Assembly (NCBI GenBank): GCA_029964075.1
Contig: CM057149.1
Location: forward strand, 5,714,465 to 5,778,464
DNA from: Patiria pectinifera
Taxonomy: Eukaryota > Echinodermata > Asteroidea > Valvatida > Asterinidae
DNA: 64,000 nucleotides
Reading direction: 5' to 3'
Part shown: positions 10,888 to 23,300 of the stretch, in pieces
Numbering within the stretch: position 1 is the stretch's first letter
Layout: the number at the start of each line of letters is the position of its first letter
Notes under the pieces: generated by a model
The model's database searches: none
Seen by the model: only the letters and a program-made list of their open reading frames with translations
Told to the model about the DNA's origin: nothing
Position numbers and translations under genes: made by a program

Positions 10888-12307
10888 CTTAGACTTAGAG
10901 TACGGGTGTGCGTGTTGAAATCTCCACAGATTATCCAAAGTATTTTTGCCACAACAGTAGGCCTATCTACGATATCTTCATAAATTCTGGCAAGGGCTAA
11001 GGTTATGTCAACAGCAGCAATGAAAAAATTATCTCGATGTATGGACTCAAATAGACAAAAATCAACACGCAGGAAAAGATATCTTTATCCAAAAAAAGTA
11101 AAAGGGCGGTTCATTCACAATGTACATTCAGACATAAGTTTATCTTTGTGGGAATTCAGCTGAATAGTTCTTAGCTACCGTATAGGCCTATGCCACAATT
11201 AACACATGTACATGGGGAGGGGGCAGAAATGGTCACAAACATCCACAAGGGAGGGTGGGGATGCAATTTTGAGGAAGGATCTTAGGTAAACTGTTTTTGA
11301 TTCTCCTCGATGAATTTCAGGTTTTCCACTTAGATTTTCTCTCTTTTTTTGAAGTAAAATCATGGTATATTTGCTGTTTTATCAATAAATAATACTTTAA
11401 TATAGTAACAACTCAAAACAAAACCACTACAGTGTATTCACCCGATGTACATTATCTAGTTTATGTATACCGGTAGGCTATATTCAAATATTTACCAAAT
11501 TTGGATACATGCTGGCTTTATAAAAAAAAATTGGTGCTTTTTGCCACACGCCACACAGCAATTCCATATCTCAATGACACAATTAATATCAAAACTACTA
11601 CCATCTTCAATGTTAACATGTGTCCATAACATGTTTGCATACACGTGTATGTACATGTACATGTAGCTACTGTGTGTATGACATTTCACATTGGAATGCT
11701 TATTTCTTGTATTTGTATTGTTTTCCCCTAGCACTCTAAAATAAGTGCTCCGCATGTTCATGTTTGTAAAGTTAAAAGGTTCCGGAAAAATATGGAATTA
11801 TTAATCATACAAAACGTAACTGAATCAAATGCAACAATGACAAAACAAAGTCACTGTTGTGTTGATTTGATGAGATTTGAAATGCCAAGAGAAAAATCTG
11901 TTCCGATAATAATTCTGTGCATTATTGTTGGTTTGTAGCTGGATATCACCTGACACCCTGTGCACAAACCCTATGAGACTGGTCTGAAAATTTCTAAGTG
12001 TTTTTTTTTTTCAGTAAATGCTTCAATATTTTTCCTTCTAAATTTGATAATTTAGGACATGTTATCACTTTCTGATGGCTGATAGGTCACTGCACGGAAA
12101 ATTTGGTGATGTCCATGTATGGAATTCTTCCCAAAATGGATATAACTTGTGAATAGTGTATGCAAATCACGTGAAATTTTCACAAACATTTTACTAGTGA
12201 ATATCACTTACTTTTAATATCCCTATAATAAAGGTGCGAGCCACATATTTAAAAAAAAAAAAATAAAAAAAATTAATTCGGTCACTTTCTTTTTGACTCG
12301 CCCTGTA

Positions 12308-12671
12308 CAGGGTGACCCAAAACAATGCAACCCTAAAGAATTTGCCTTAAAAAAAAGGGATCGGTCGATTTTTATGTTTTAAGGTATCAGATTAAAGCTG
12401 AGAGCTTTTTCTTTCAAATACTGAAAAATCATCAAAATAGCACTTGGGGTTGCTGAGAAAATGCCAATTATGTAAAAGTAGTCATGTTCATCCTGCACAC
12501 ACAAAAATTACCACAGTATTAAGGGATTTTCATGGGATCTATTTGTCCATGTCCTAATCCTTACAAACAACACGGCACATAATATGACAAGAGTACTTGT
12601 CATAGGCCTATACCTTTTTTTTTAAAGACAAATGTTTTAGGGTTGTATTTGGGGGGGGGGGGGTCACCCTG
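12308..12671. mobile_element. CAGGGTGACCC element flanked by TA
   Basis: Left CAGGGTGACCCAAAA and right GGGGGTCACCCTG are inverted; TA flanks both ends (12306-12307 and 12672-12673). This fits a Tc1/mariner-type MITE. The interior TCAGATTAAAGCTGAGAG matches the reverse strand of 34085-34626. Immediately left, the inverted end GACTCGCCCTG of another element stops at 12305 and shares the same TA. Confidence 0.8.
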
Positions 12672-13664
12672 TATAACACTACAGCCAAACGCTTCATCAG
12701 TAACGAGTATTTCTGGTGAGTGAGTCCATATATTTGTTTCAAACAATGGACACGTTAAGTCTTGTACTTGAAGTTTAAATCTCTCCCTTTCACTTAAAAT
12801 GTATTTGACATTTGAACTTGAGACCTCAAAATTTTCTGGTAAAAACTCAGTATCTGCATCAGGATCTTTGTCCAGTCTTTATGGAAATTGGAGAATTTTG
12901 GTGGCTAAAAGATATACATGTGTGATTAAAGTTGACCTGATTTTACTACCTCCAAACGGACCCATGTGTACATCAATTTTGTTTAATGGTAAATTTAACA
13001 TTTGTTTCCCCATGTTTTATTTTGTACTAATGTTGGCCACCGGTATCAAATAAGGAGAATAATCATCATAGCGATTTTTGGCAAGGTATACACCTCCAGA
13101 ATTGGAAAATATGTGATAGCATTGCAGCGGTGGCAGCTTTTTGGGTGTTAGGCCTATCACCCTTTCTTCCAAAATGTCCATCAAAATGCTTGTACCACTC
13201 TAAGGGCGGTATGCCTTGCGCATGCGCACTATAATCATTTATGCCCTGATTTGATACTGGCCAAACCCCCAGGCTGATGGCCTAAGTACATGTATTTACA
13301 TCTCAAAGCAAAAAACAAACCCAAACATAAGAGTAACAACCAATAATTTAAATATATATATTACCAAGATGAAGTGAAATCAAAAAAGAAAAACCAGAAT
13401 ATCTCAAACCATGGTAAAAAAAAAACTTTGTGAAGAAATTTCTCAAACTACATGTAGTGTGAAATCACTGAACCTCACCATGGGTGTAATTCCCTGAGAC
13501 AAAACAATACACAATCTGTATTGTCACATATTATGTTCACTCTCACATCTTGTGAAATATAACTCAATAAATCGACAAATAAAATTCCAAACCCAAACAA
13601 TGTTTGTCATTTCATGCATTCTCACATCACAGCTTACGCGTTACACCTGATTCACATGGGTTCA

Positions 13665-13860
13665 CAGTCAGCTCGACCGTTTGCCAATGCGACGCGAACC
13701 AACTGGACCATTTGCCAACTCGTCCGTTTTGCCAACTCGTCCGTTGTGCCACCTCGACCGCGGTGTGTGTTCGACTAGAAAGTCAAGTCATCCATTGATA
13801 CAACTCGCTCGTCGTGCAACTCGTCCGTCCTGCAACTCGTCCGTTGTGACATTGTATACA
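13665..13860. repeat. short tandem CAACTCGTCCGTT array, left side
   Basis: Units of about 17-19 bp built on GCCAACTCGTCCGTTTT and variants. The reverse-complement version occurs at 15565-15865, so the two arrays face each other across about 1.7 kb. Confidence 0.75.
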
Positions 13861-14232
13861 CAGAAGGGCATGTTTGTCTTGGGTCTCTGGAACGTTGGTC
13901 GTCTAAAAAGCATGGTGATGCGTGGTGATTGATGGATAAAAAGGCCAGATTACAGGGCTGAAAATTTGCCAGGACGTGGCATGATAAAAAGTGGGTGCTG
14001 GAGAATATCTGACTTCTAAATCATGAACCAGACTGCGGGCCTGGTTGATTCTATCATACGGATCAAGGAACAATATTCTCGCTTGCTGACTGGATGTTTG
14101 CAAGGCCAAGGAGGCCATTTTTGGCTCTTATTGTGGCTGCATTGTAAAAAGTGTATATATGTACAATGTACATTTGACGTCTTCTTCAAGGAGCAAATGT
14201 ATCGCTGAAGTCAATAATGTCATTTTGATCTC

Positions 14233-14465
14233 AATAGCACTCCGCACTAATGACGTCAATTTTGCTCCGCGCCGTACGCGCGCATACCCCGGATGTCAGA
14301 CAAACGTTTGAACAATCATGCGGGCACATGCATGCACATCTGACCGCATACATTCGCATAGAAACGGTGCTGCAACATGTGAGTAACCTTCAAACACGAG
14401 AAGATCGTACAGCATGCTTGTCTGAGATCCGGGTACTTGCTTCTATTTTTAACATTAGTGCGGAA
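14233..14465. mobile_element. MITE with AATAGCACTCCGCAC terminus, copy 1
   Basis: Begins AATAGCACTCCGCACTAATG and ends TTAGTGCGGAA. About 233 bp, highly similar along its length to 21982-22220. Non-coding. Confidence 0.75.
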
Positions 14466-14670
14466 TACTTTTGTAAAGTTATCAGTTAAAATGACAAAAA
14501 CGAAATGTAAGGAAAGTGATGCTGGATAGTAAGGGAGCTGGATAGTAAAGAGAAGGGTAAACAAATGAGAAAAAATGAAAGTAAAACACAATAATATTAA
14601 GGTGCGGCCACCCCCTATAATCTTTGTAATTTAACTTATTCCAAACTATTGTTAGGCCTCAAATAAGTTG

Positions 14671-15427
14671 AGTTTGGAATAGCCCCACTAGTGTAGCCGT
14701 CGGTATGCTGCGCTGAACCTCTAGCCACACACCCTGGTCCGCGCACTACTGAGGACGTTTTAATAAATTTGGCAGGGAATGTCTTACATATGGTTGTATT
14801 CTACGATGTTCCATCTATCACTTCTGAGATGCTTGGATGTAATGATGTTCAATTTTCCGAGATATTCTTGAATCTTTCTGGAGCCCATATGCACTCGTGA
14901 AACGTCTGGTGATGGCAGCCATTTTGAATGTGACAAGAGATGACCTCAAGCTGTGACGTCGCGTTTATATGCAAATTGCTTGTCGAGCGAGGGCGCGAGT
15001 TGCAAATGCGACGGCTGTTTCCTGTGCCGTGGATCCTGAATAGAGATCAGTGCACGTGGCCCCCAGACGATTAATGCATGGTACAGGAAACAGCCGTCGC
15101 TTTTGCAACTCGCGCCCTCTCTCGACAAGTAATTTGCATAAACGCGACGTCACAGCTTGAGGTCATCTCTTGTCACATTCAAAATGGCTGCCATCACCAG
15201 ACGTTTCACGAGTGCATATGTGCTCAAGAAAGATTCAAGAATATCTCAGAAAATTGAACATCATTACATCCAAGCATCCCAGAAGCGATAGATGGGACAT
15301 CGTAGAATATGTAAGAAATTCCCTGCAAAATTTATGAAAACGTCCTCAGTAGTGCGCGGACCACGGTGTGTGGCTAGAGGTTCAGCGCAGCATACCGACG
15401 GCCACACTAGTGGGGCTAAGTTTGGAA
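14671..15427. mobile_element. 739-bp fold-back element with 9-bp target duplication
   Basis: The element proper is 14680-15418, starting TAGCCCCACTAGTG and ending CACTAGTGGGGCTA. The arms (about 14680-15033 and 15070-15418) are reverse complements over roughly 350 bp with few mismatches and small indels, around a spacer of about 40-55 bp. The flanks repeat AGTTTGGAA directly (14671-14679 and 15419-15427). A 9-bp duplication with very long terminal inverted repeats is typical of Mutator-like elements. No transposase is present, so the superfamily is inference. Confidence 0.88.
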
Positions 15428-15564
15428 AAGAAATAATTCAACAACTAGAAAGGCACTAAATGTTTAGCATGCACATAAACGCAGCTCTTATGAGACATTA
15501 GAATAATCACGCAACCCAGACATTTGTTGGATGGTCAAGTTGACTCCACGTTTTAAGTTGAGTT

Positions 15565-15865
15565 GTACAACAGACGAGTTGGCAAATGGTCGAGTTGGCA
15601 TATGGTCGAGTTGGTTCCAGTCGAGTTGACGGCAAGATTACCATATGCGAAGTTCACTAATTTTCCTCTGTATTGACTAACAAGCCCCCAGATAGCAATT
15701 TCATGTCATCGAAGTCAAGTTGAGCAGCGAGAAAATACAAGGATTTTCTTAGAAAACACTTAGAATTTTTCAGTCAACACTCATAGGGTTTGTACACAGA
15801 GTGTTGAGTGAACTTCGTATATGGAAATCTTTCGAGTTGACAAACAGTCGAGTTGACTGGATATC
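15565..15865. repeat. short tandem CGAGTTGGC array, right side
   Basis: Repeats of GGTCGAGTTGGCATAT type at 15565-15630 and again near 15834-15860. This is the reverse complement of the 13665-13860 array. Confidence 0.75.
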
Positions 15866-15954
15866 TTCACATCAAAGTTTTATAAAATGGAAGTGCAACA
15901 CGAACACCAGAATTTCTCAGGCGTCCAACCGCGTTAATGCGTTCAACCTACTGT

Positions 15955-16100
15955 CAGGCATGCAACTGGGAAATCACAAAAAAGAGAGGAAATTTAGTTA
16001 TATCCAAGACTTTGTACAGTGTTTTTCTATTTTCAATGGCACACATGGGAAGTGAAAAAAAAGAGGAAATCAGCTGATCCGAGGAAAAGTTGCATGCCTG
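15955..16100. mobile_element. CAGGCATGCAAC MITE, copy A
   Basis: 146 bp from CAGGCATGCAACTGGG to AAAAGTTGCATGCCTG, flanked by TACTGT on both sides (15949-15954 and 16101-16106). Same family as 4914-5035 and 18676-18818. Confidence 0.85.
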
Positions 16101-16106
16101 TACTGT

Positions 16107-16900
16107 ACATGCGTGACGAATTGACTCTGGAGCTCGGGAACAGGAAATTGCTTCAAGTTTATCATTATCCATGGATCTATTTCTTGTGAAAATTTGAATA
16201 AATAGAATAACTTATCACAGTATATAAACATACTACACTATCCATATATAAACATTTAGGCCTACACAGCTACATCACGAAGAATTTTTCAGAATTTTTC
16301 TGCAAGTGTTTTTTTCCCTATTGAATGTAATTTATGGGAAGAATATATTTCCTTGGCTTCGACACAGTACACGATAACTTAAGTCTGCATAACAGAACGG
16401 ACACCTGGCCTAAAGGAAACCTCACCTGAACAAAAGGACAACAGTTCTGCAGAAGATAGGCCTACATACCGTACCTGTAAACCTGCCACACAACATCAAC
16501 AAACAAATCGAAGGGGGCAGGGCAAAGCCACCTGCAAATGTCTGCAGAAAAAGAATGCCGGGTTGCAATAGCATTCCTCAAAAGCTTACCATTTGGCTTG
16601 TAAAGAAAACCGAAGCTGAACCAAAAGTAGCCTCATGCTAAAGCCTCAGACTCAACACGGCAGATAGTCGTATGCTAAATTTACACAATCTTTTTTTACA
16701 GGTCAAGTGCACGCCAATTAATTCCACGACTCTAGTAAAAAGCAAAGCCACAAATTAAAGTAGGCATGCAAGGTTCAATGACATACACCGAAATCGCACT
16801 TACCATCAGGTCAATGTATCCGCCAAAGAGTTTAGTCTAGTATTTGCCTACTGTAAAAAATAAATATGTATTACCACGATCGGATCGGGCCAATGCAAAT
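16107..16900. other. no recognisable feature
   Basis: AT-rich single-copy-looking DNA upstream of SLC35C1. I find no convincing open frame or repeat. Confidence 0.5.
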
Positions 16901-17052
16901 GTCACACCCCCATTGAGAAATTTACAGGGGTTGTGTTTGGCGCCCTCAAGTGACTGCATTTCGCATGCATTGCATACAGGTGGAACACATTTTCACTGTT
17001 TACACAAGTAAAAAAATGTAAACAGAATCCACCTTTTTAATCCCCTGTGCAA

Positions 17053-17303
17053 ATGACAAAAGGTGTGCGTGGCAGGGCGAGAACCGGACCACGTTTTGGT
17101 TCAGGCAGTAGCGGGCTATCATCGGCTCAGTCAATGTCGTTATCTACATCAGAGCCGAAAACAAACGGTGGTAAAAACACCGGCGACGAGGAGCAAGGGG
17201 AAGGGAAAATGGCGATGAATCCTGCAGCTGCTGGTGGTAATGGCGGGGAAAAATCACTGCTTCAAAAGTTCGTACAGATTGCAGTCGTTGTGGCCGCTTA
17301 TTG
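17053..17303 (+). CDS. SLC35C1: SLC35C1 exon 1
   Basis: Ends in TTG|GTACGT after the hydrophobic [10 protein letters not shown]. An in-frame stop at 17038-17040 limits the 5' extension, making 17053 the first ATG and 17209 the alternative. Confidence 0.88.
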
Positions 17304-20300
17304 GTACGTTTTTTCTTTCCATTTTTTTAAATTGATCTGACCGTGATGTGGTGGTGTGTGAAGATTTGGGATGTTGGGCCATTGTTTGGCGTGTTTGGGC
17401 ATTGTTGGGGGGGGATATTTTTGGAATTTTGATTAAGAAAGGGCGGGGGGCGAGGGAATGGGGGGGGGATCAGTCATGTAAATCAGATTTGAGAGAATGT
17501 AGTAATCCTGACGCCACTTCTTTGGTTGTGTACACAGTCTACAGAGAGTTTAGTTGGAAAAAAAAATGCACCCTGACACCATGTACCACTCTGAGATTGT
17601 GTACAAATTCAAAAAGTCTATGGGGAGTCTAGACATTTTTCTAGTCCCAGATTCATGTCTTATCATTTTTACAATGAATGACCTTCATTAAGATGATAGG
17701 CCTATATGAAGAAAAAAGTGGAGTCAGGTTGTGACATTTTTTCTCCGCTTAGTGCATTTTACTCGTCTATGCATCGAAGAGGGCGCTGTAAGATCTCTCC
17801 GGCTATATCGTTTAGGCCCTAGGCCAAGCCCGCAGGAACGGGGGGTGCTGTGGGTGCTGCAGCACCCCCAACTTTTTGGATTGGGGTGCTGAAGTATGCT
17901 TCAGCACCCCCTACTCCCGGGCAAAAATGTGTTCCAGCCAGCAGTATTCTATGACGATGAAATTGTGTCGATACACTATACATTATGCTTGCTCTACAAA
18001 TATCTCCTTCGTTTTGTTCGTTTCTAGTTTTGCCGCGGCTAAGCGCGGCGCTTCGAACGTCTTGCACAAACACTGTAAAATATCAAGAGGAGGTATTTTC
18101 TAAATCTTCAGGCAGTGCAGAATCAATATTTAGATAGGCATCTAAAATCATGACATGTCTATGATATTTCCGCCATGGTGGAAGCTTTGACCCGAAAGCA
18201 ATAACCTCAGTCAACCATGACAATGGTGGCAAAGTTGATCATGCTTGCCAGGATTTTTTTCATTCGATCTTTCAATAGGGGCAAATGTTCATACCTTTCC
18301 CCTGAAGGTTTTCCTTTTCATTTGAAAGTCTCATTGACGTTGCTAGCATTCTGTACACAACAACAAATAGCAAGGTTCACACACACACACATCCCCAACC
18401 TATAATAGGAGTGGGACGGGCTTTCATTGAAACTAGTCGTGCTTGTCTGACAGTATCAAACCTTTTCGCAAATACCACTTCCCCTGAATTTGCACAATGA
18501 TAATAAGTATTGTGGGAAGAAAAAAGGTCACCGATTTTGCGCCTTTTTCCCTTCCCTTTATTGTGCTAAATCACTCAAGATGTGATTAAAGGTCTGTAAC
18601 ATCTGTGTAGTAAACCTTTGAAAAAAATTGGAAAAATACTTCTGTTTTAATGAAATTGGCTTATGCTGCTCTTCTCAGGCATGCAACTTTTCCTCGGATC
18701 CGCTGATTTCCTCGTTTTTTACTTCTCATGATTGCCATTACAAATTGAAAAACACTGTACAAAGTCTTGTGGGGTTTGGAGTTTCCTCATATTTTCTAAA
18801 TTCCCAGTTGCATGCCTGTCTTCTAAAGCCTATTGATGGTGGCAGTAAAAGTTTAATTCAGTATTTTAAATTTGCCGTGCATGAGAAATGAAAAGGTTTT
18901 TCTTCCCTTTTGTCAACATTACGAGGAACGTCAAAATCACTCATTTGGCATTGTGTAGTAAGCCAGCAGTCATGGCAGCTGTACAGTATGTACTGTCAAC
19001 AAATATAATGGTGACGTTCACCTCAAACCATTAGGCCTAACTGGTGATTTATTTTGATATTTTTTTTTTTTCAGGTTTATCTCCATTTCCCTGGTGTTCA
19101 TCAATAAATATCTTCTGAGTAGCCAGGATCTCAAGGTAAACTCTAGTCTGAAAATTTAGGACTCTCAATACTGTGTATGAGAGTCCCAAAACTTAAGGTA
19201 TTGAAAACGTCAAACTTGGCTGGTGAAATACTGAGGACCTTGTTTGAATAGTGTTGGTACTGGATAAGTTGTGACTGACTTGTGATGACTTGTGATGACT
19301 TGTGATGGCTTGTGATGACATGGGATGACTTGTGATGACATGTGATGACTTGTGATGACTTGTGATGACTTGTGATGACTTGTGATGACATGTGATGACT
19401 TGTGATGACTTGTGATGACTTGTGATACTATGTGATGACATGTGATGACATGTGATGACTTGTGATAACATGTGATGACTTGTGATGACTTGTGATGAGT
19501 TGTGATGACTTGTGATGACTTGTGATGGCTTGTGATGACATGGGATGACTTGTGATGACATGTGATGACTTCCGATGGCTTGTGATGACATGTGATGACT
19601 TGTGATGACTTGTGATGACTTGTGATACTATGTGATGACTTGTGATGACTTGTGATGGCTTGTGATGACTTGTGATGACATGGGATGACTTGTGATGACA
19701 TGTGATGACTTGTGATGACTTGTGATGGCTTGTGATGACTTGTGATGACATGTGATGACTTGTGATAACATGTGATGACTTGTGATGACTTGTGATGAGT
19801 TGTGATGACTTGTGATGACTTGTGATGACTTGTGACTGACTTGTGATGACTTTTGGCTGACTTGTGATCCATCCCTTGTACCTTGACTGCCTGAAAAATA
19901 AGGCAGCTTACCTAGTTGACATGGACAACCAAGTCTTTGGTCATGTTTTTAATGTCCTCTGTCAACTTTAATGACCATTTTATTGGTGATGTTCAAAGAT
20001 GCTCAGTGACTCGGGGAGTAAGTCAGTTATTCAGTCGGTCAGTGACTCGGTCAGAGGAAAGTACAATGTAGGCTGGTGGTTCAGGTCCAGTAATAACCTA
20101 TTACTATGACAACACCCTTAGTGATTACTATTTCTCACTGACTTTCAAATATTGTTTCTGCATCATGTGGCTGACTTGATTTGAATAAAAAAAATTGTTT
20201 TTCAATTCCGTCTTCCTTGCAGCTGGATGCACCACTCTTTGTGACTTTCTTCCAATGCAGCGTCACGGTCATGATTTGCGTAGTGCTAGGCATTCTGGGA

Positions 20301-23300
20301 ACTGTGGCGCCCTCTATTGTCAGTTTTCCGGCATTAAAATTTGACTACAAGATCACCAGGGAGGTACAGATTTTGTAACTTTTTCATTTTCTACATTAAA
20401 AAAAAAGGTGTTTGGCTCAAATTGAAAAGTTTATTTCCAAAACGCGATATCTGCCATTTTGTTACCTTTTAGAATTCCACCCTCTACTGGCTGCCCAAAG
20501 TCAGAAACGATAGTTGTTGTAAAGTTAAGCAAAATTTAATAGAATACAATAAAGTGAAAACTGAAGTTTAGAAACAGCTATTATTTTATTCTGTAAAGTT
20601 TCATAACCTTGCAAAGTTTTACTTTTTTCAAATGGATATATTGTGTTTTGGAAACATTCTCTTTTAATTCGGGCGATTCACAGTGCAGTGCAGTGCGCCA
20701 CCAAGAGTTTGCCATGGAGAGCCCATTTTTCAAGTTTACGGTCGACAAAGCATGGCCCATTTAAATGAGTGCCAGTAGACAACTTGAGCTAATTTGTTAT
20801 AGATCAGGGCATAGCATTCTGCTGCCTTACAAAAATCACCGTAGTGATAAAAAGAAAAGAAAAGGGCAAACAGATACTTGAATCATGGGCTTACGAAACT
20901 ACTGACTGGAAAAACAGCAATTTCAAATGTCCTGCGCTGCGAATTTGTCGACCATCTCCCACAATGCATTGGGAAAAATAAACTCTCCGTGGCCAACTCC
21001 TGGTGGCGCACTGCATTGTGAATCGCCCAAATTGGAATTGACTTTTCTGGGTTTTTACTTTTTGATTTGATAGCAACACACTCCTGAGTCCTATTGTCTA
21101 ATTGGCTCTATTGCATCAACAGGTGTTACCACTCTCTATTGTCTTTGTTGGAATGATTACAATGAACAACCTTTGTCTGAAATATGTCGGAGTGGCATTC
21201 TACAACATTGGGCGGTCCCTGACTACAGTATTCAATGTGGTAAGTATTACGACAAGGGGTCAATTTGTAATAGAGCTGCTTGGCACAGGAAATTTTCTAG
21301 GCTTAAAAAGTGTAGTCCCCAAACATGGCACACTTTGACGTTTCACTCAACTTTCCTCATGCAGTGTTGCCAAACTTCTTTGTTGACAAACGTTAACTTC
21401 ATTCAGTTAAATGCTGGAGATTTTACCTTAATAATGCTTGCTGTTGAATTTCAGTGTCATGAAATTTAGTCCGAAATTTGTTTACTTTTGAATAAAATTC
21501 AATGATTGAACAAGAACCTGAGTGTTCTTCAATTTTGTTATGCTCTTGTGATGATACTATGCTTCAATGCTGGTAAACGTGTAGTCTGGCCATATTAAAC
21601 CCTTAAATTAGGATTACCTCTGTTTTGTAAAACACCCTGTATCTGACTGTGCCTGGTTCGTGGCTGAGTGGTGTTTAGCCCTCAACTTATTAAGCAATAT
21701 TTTTGTTTTGAAAATCAAGCCCAGTTTTCAAAGTACCCATGGGTTTTACGTATGTTCAAAGCACAGCAGTCAGTGTGGAGTCTTGTCATTAACCCTAACC
21801 CCGGGGCTAGAAACTCTGCTAAACGCAGCAACATGCAGCAACACTTGTCAAAATCACAAGCCTGCTTTAGAAGTGTAGCACGATCCATCAGGTCAAAAGT
21901 CTTAAGGCCACACTGCCTCAGAGTCTGTGATCACCAACTGCAGCAAAATACAACTAATGGGACTAACTCTCATTGTCTCAGAATAGCACTCCGCACTAAT
22001 GACGTCAATTTTGCTCCGCGCCGTACGCGTGCATACCTCGGATGTCAGACAAACTTTCAAACTATCATGCGCGCACATGCAGGCACATCTGGCTGCATAC
22101 ATTCGCTCAGAAACGGTGCTGCAAGCGTGCGCGTAATCTTCACATGAGAAGTTCGCACAGCATGCTTGTCTAAGAGCCGGGTACTTGCTTCTATTTTTAT
22201 CCTTTGTGCAGAGTGCTATTGGCCGTTCATGCACAGGTGTTGATGGCTCAATGCAGCAAGGTCCCACAGACTTTTACACCTCATACATTGTTTACACCAC
22301 ACTCCAATAGCAATCACACTGCATATTTATTTCACAATATTTAATTGTGTGAAATTCATAGCAAAATAAAATATCAAGCAAATTTTAATAGCTAATCATT
22401 TGGCAACTTATTGTACACTTTTGCTCTTGGTTTAGATGTTGTCCTACGTGTTTCTGAAGCAGACCACCTCTCTGAAGGCAATCCTGTGCTGTTGCATCAT
22501 CATCCTAGGCTTTCTCCTAGGCGTTAACCAGGAGGACAGTGCAGGTACCAGACTGTCTCTAGTATTTGGTGAAGGGAATAAATATGTGATTGGTCTGCGA
22601 ACAAGTAAACAGACTCAGGGGCCGGGACGATGATAATGGCCGAGCCGAAGGGGAGGGAAAGTATTGGTGACCAGACCCCTGAGCCAGTTTTAAAACGTAC
22701 TTGTTTAACACTGTCCAAGCACATGTTTATTCCCATTCATAAATGCCTTTAAGTCAAAAAGTCAAAACAAGTCAACAATTATAAATTTCCAACAATTGTG
22801 TTTAACAATTTTACTTCATGTTTTTTAAACACCCCTCTAGCTATTTTAAGGTATGTTCCTCTTGCGAGTAGCTGTAAACATCTCCTTATATGGAGATTGG
22901 CGCGCGCATGGCGCGTATTGCGCAATGTGGCACAGAACGCTGCGGTGCCGGTGCAGTGTAAATTTAACTGCAATACAACCATTGCCCACAAGATGTGGGT
23001 TTGTGCACATTCCAATGAAGCTTAATATGTGCACATTCCAATGAAGCTTAATTTGTGCCACGTGCATGCGGATTAGTGCAAGCATGAACCAAGTCCATGA
23101 TCGTTGTTAATGGCTCCATGTCTCTGTATGGAGTCTGTAGTTCTAAGGATCTCTAAAAATGAGATTTGTTCATGTTTGGAGTGCTGTGGCCTAGTGGTCC
23201 GGAGCATTAAATCTGTGGCCTGCGGGTAATTCTGCAGGCTGTGGGTTCGAGTCCAGTGTTGGGTCATGGTGCGTGTGCCCTTGAGCAAGGCACTTTGTCA

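Larger units (their letters stand above)
9382..17052. other. head-to-head intergenic region between the WD40-like gene and SLC35C1
   Basis: No gene recognised. It should hold the promoters of both genes, but I see no TATA or Inr sequence good enough to mark. The contents that can be named (GA microsatellite, TTAA MITE, CAGGGTG element, CGAGTTGGC arrays, fold-back element, CAGGCATGC MITE) are listed separately. About 10.9-12.0 kb, 12.7-13.6 kb and 16.1-17.0 kb show nothing I can classify. Confidence 0.6.

Noticed and set aside
19143-19872. Overlapping minus-strand frames encoding [10 protein letters not shown] repeats
   Set aside because: The 10-bp minisatellite has no stop codon in any minus frame, so all three frames are open. 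The protein repeats are an artefact of intronic simple sequence.
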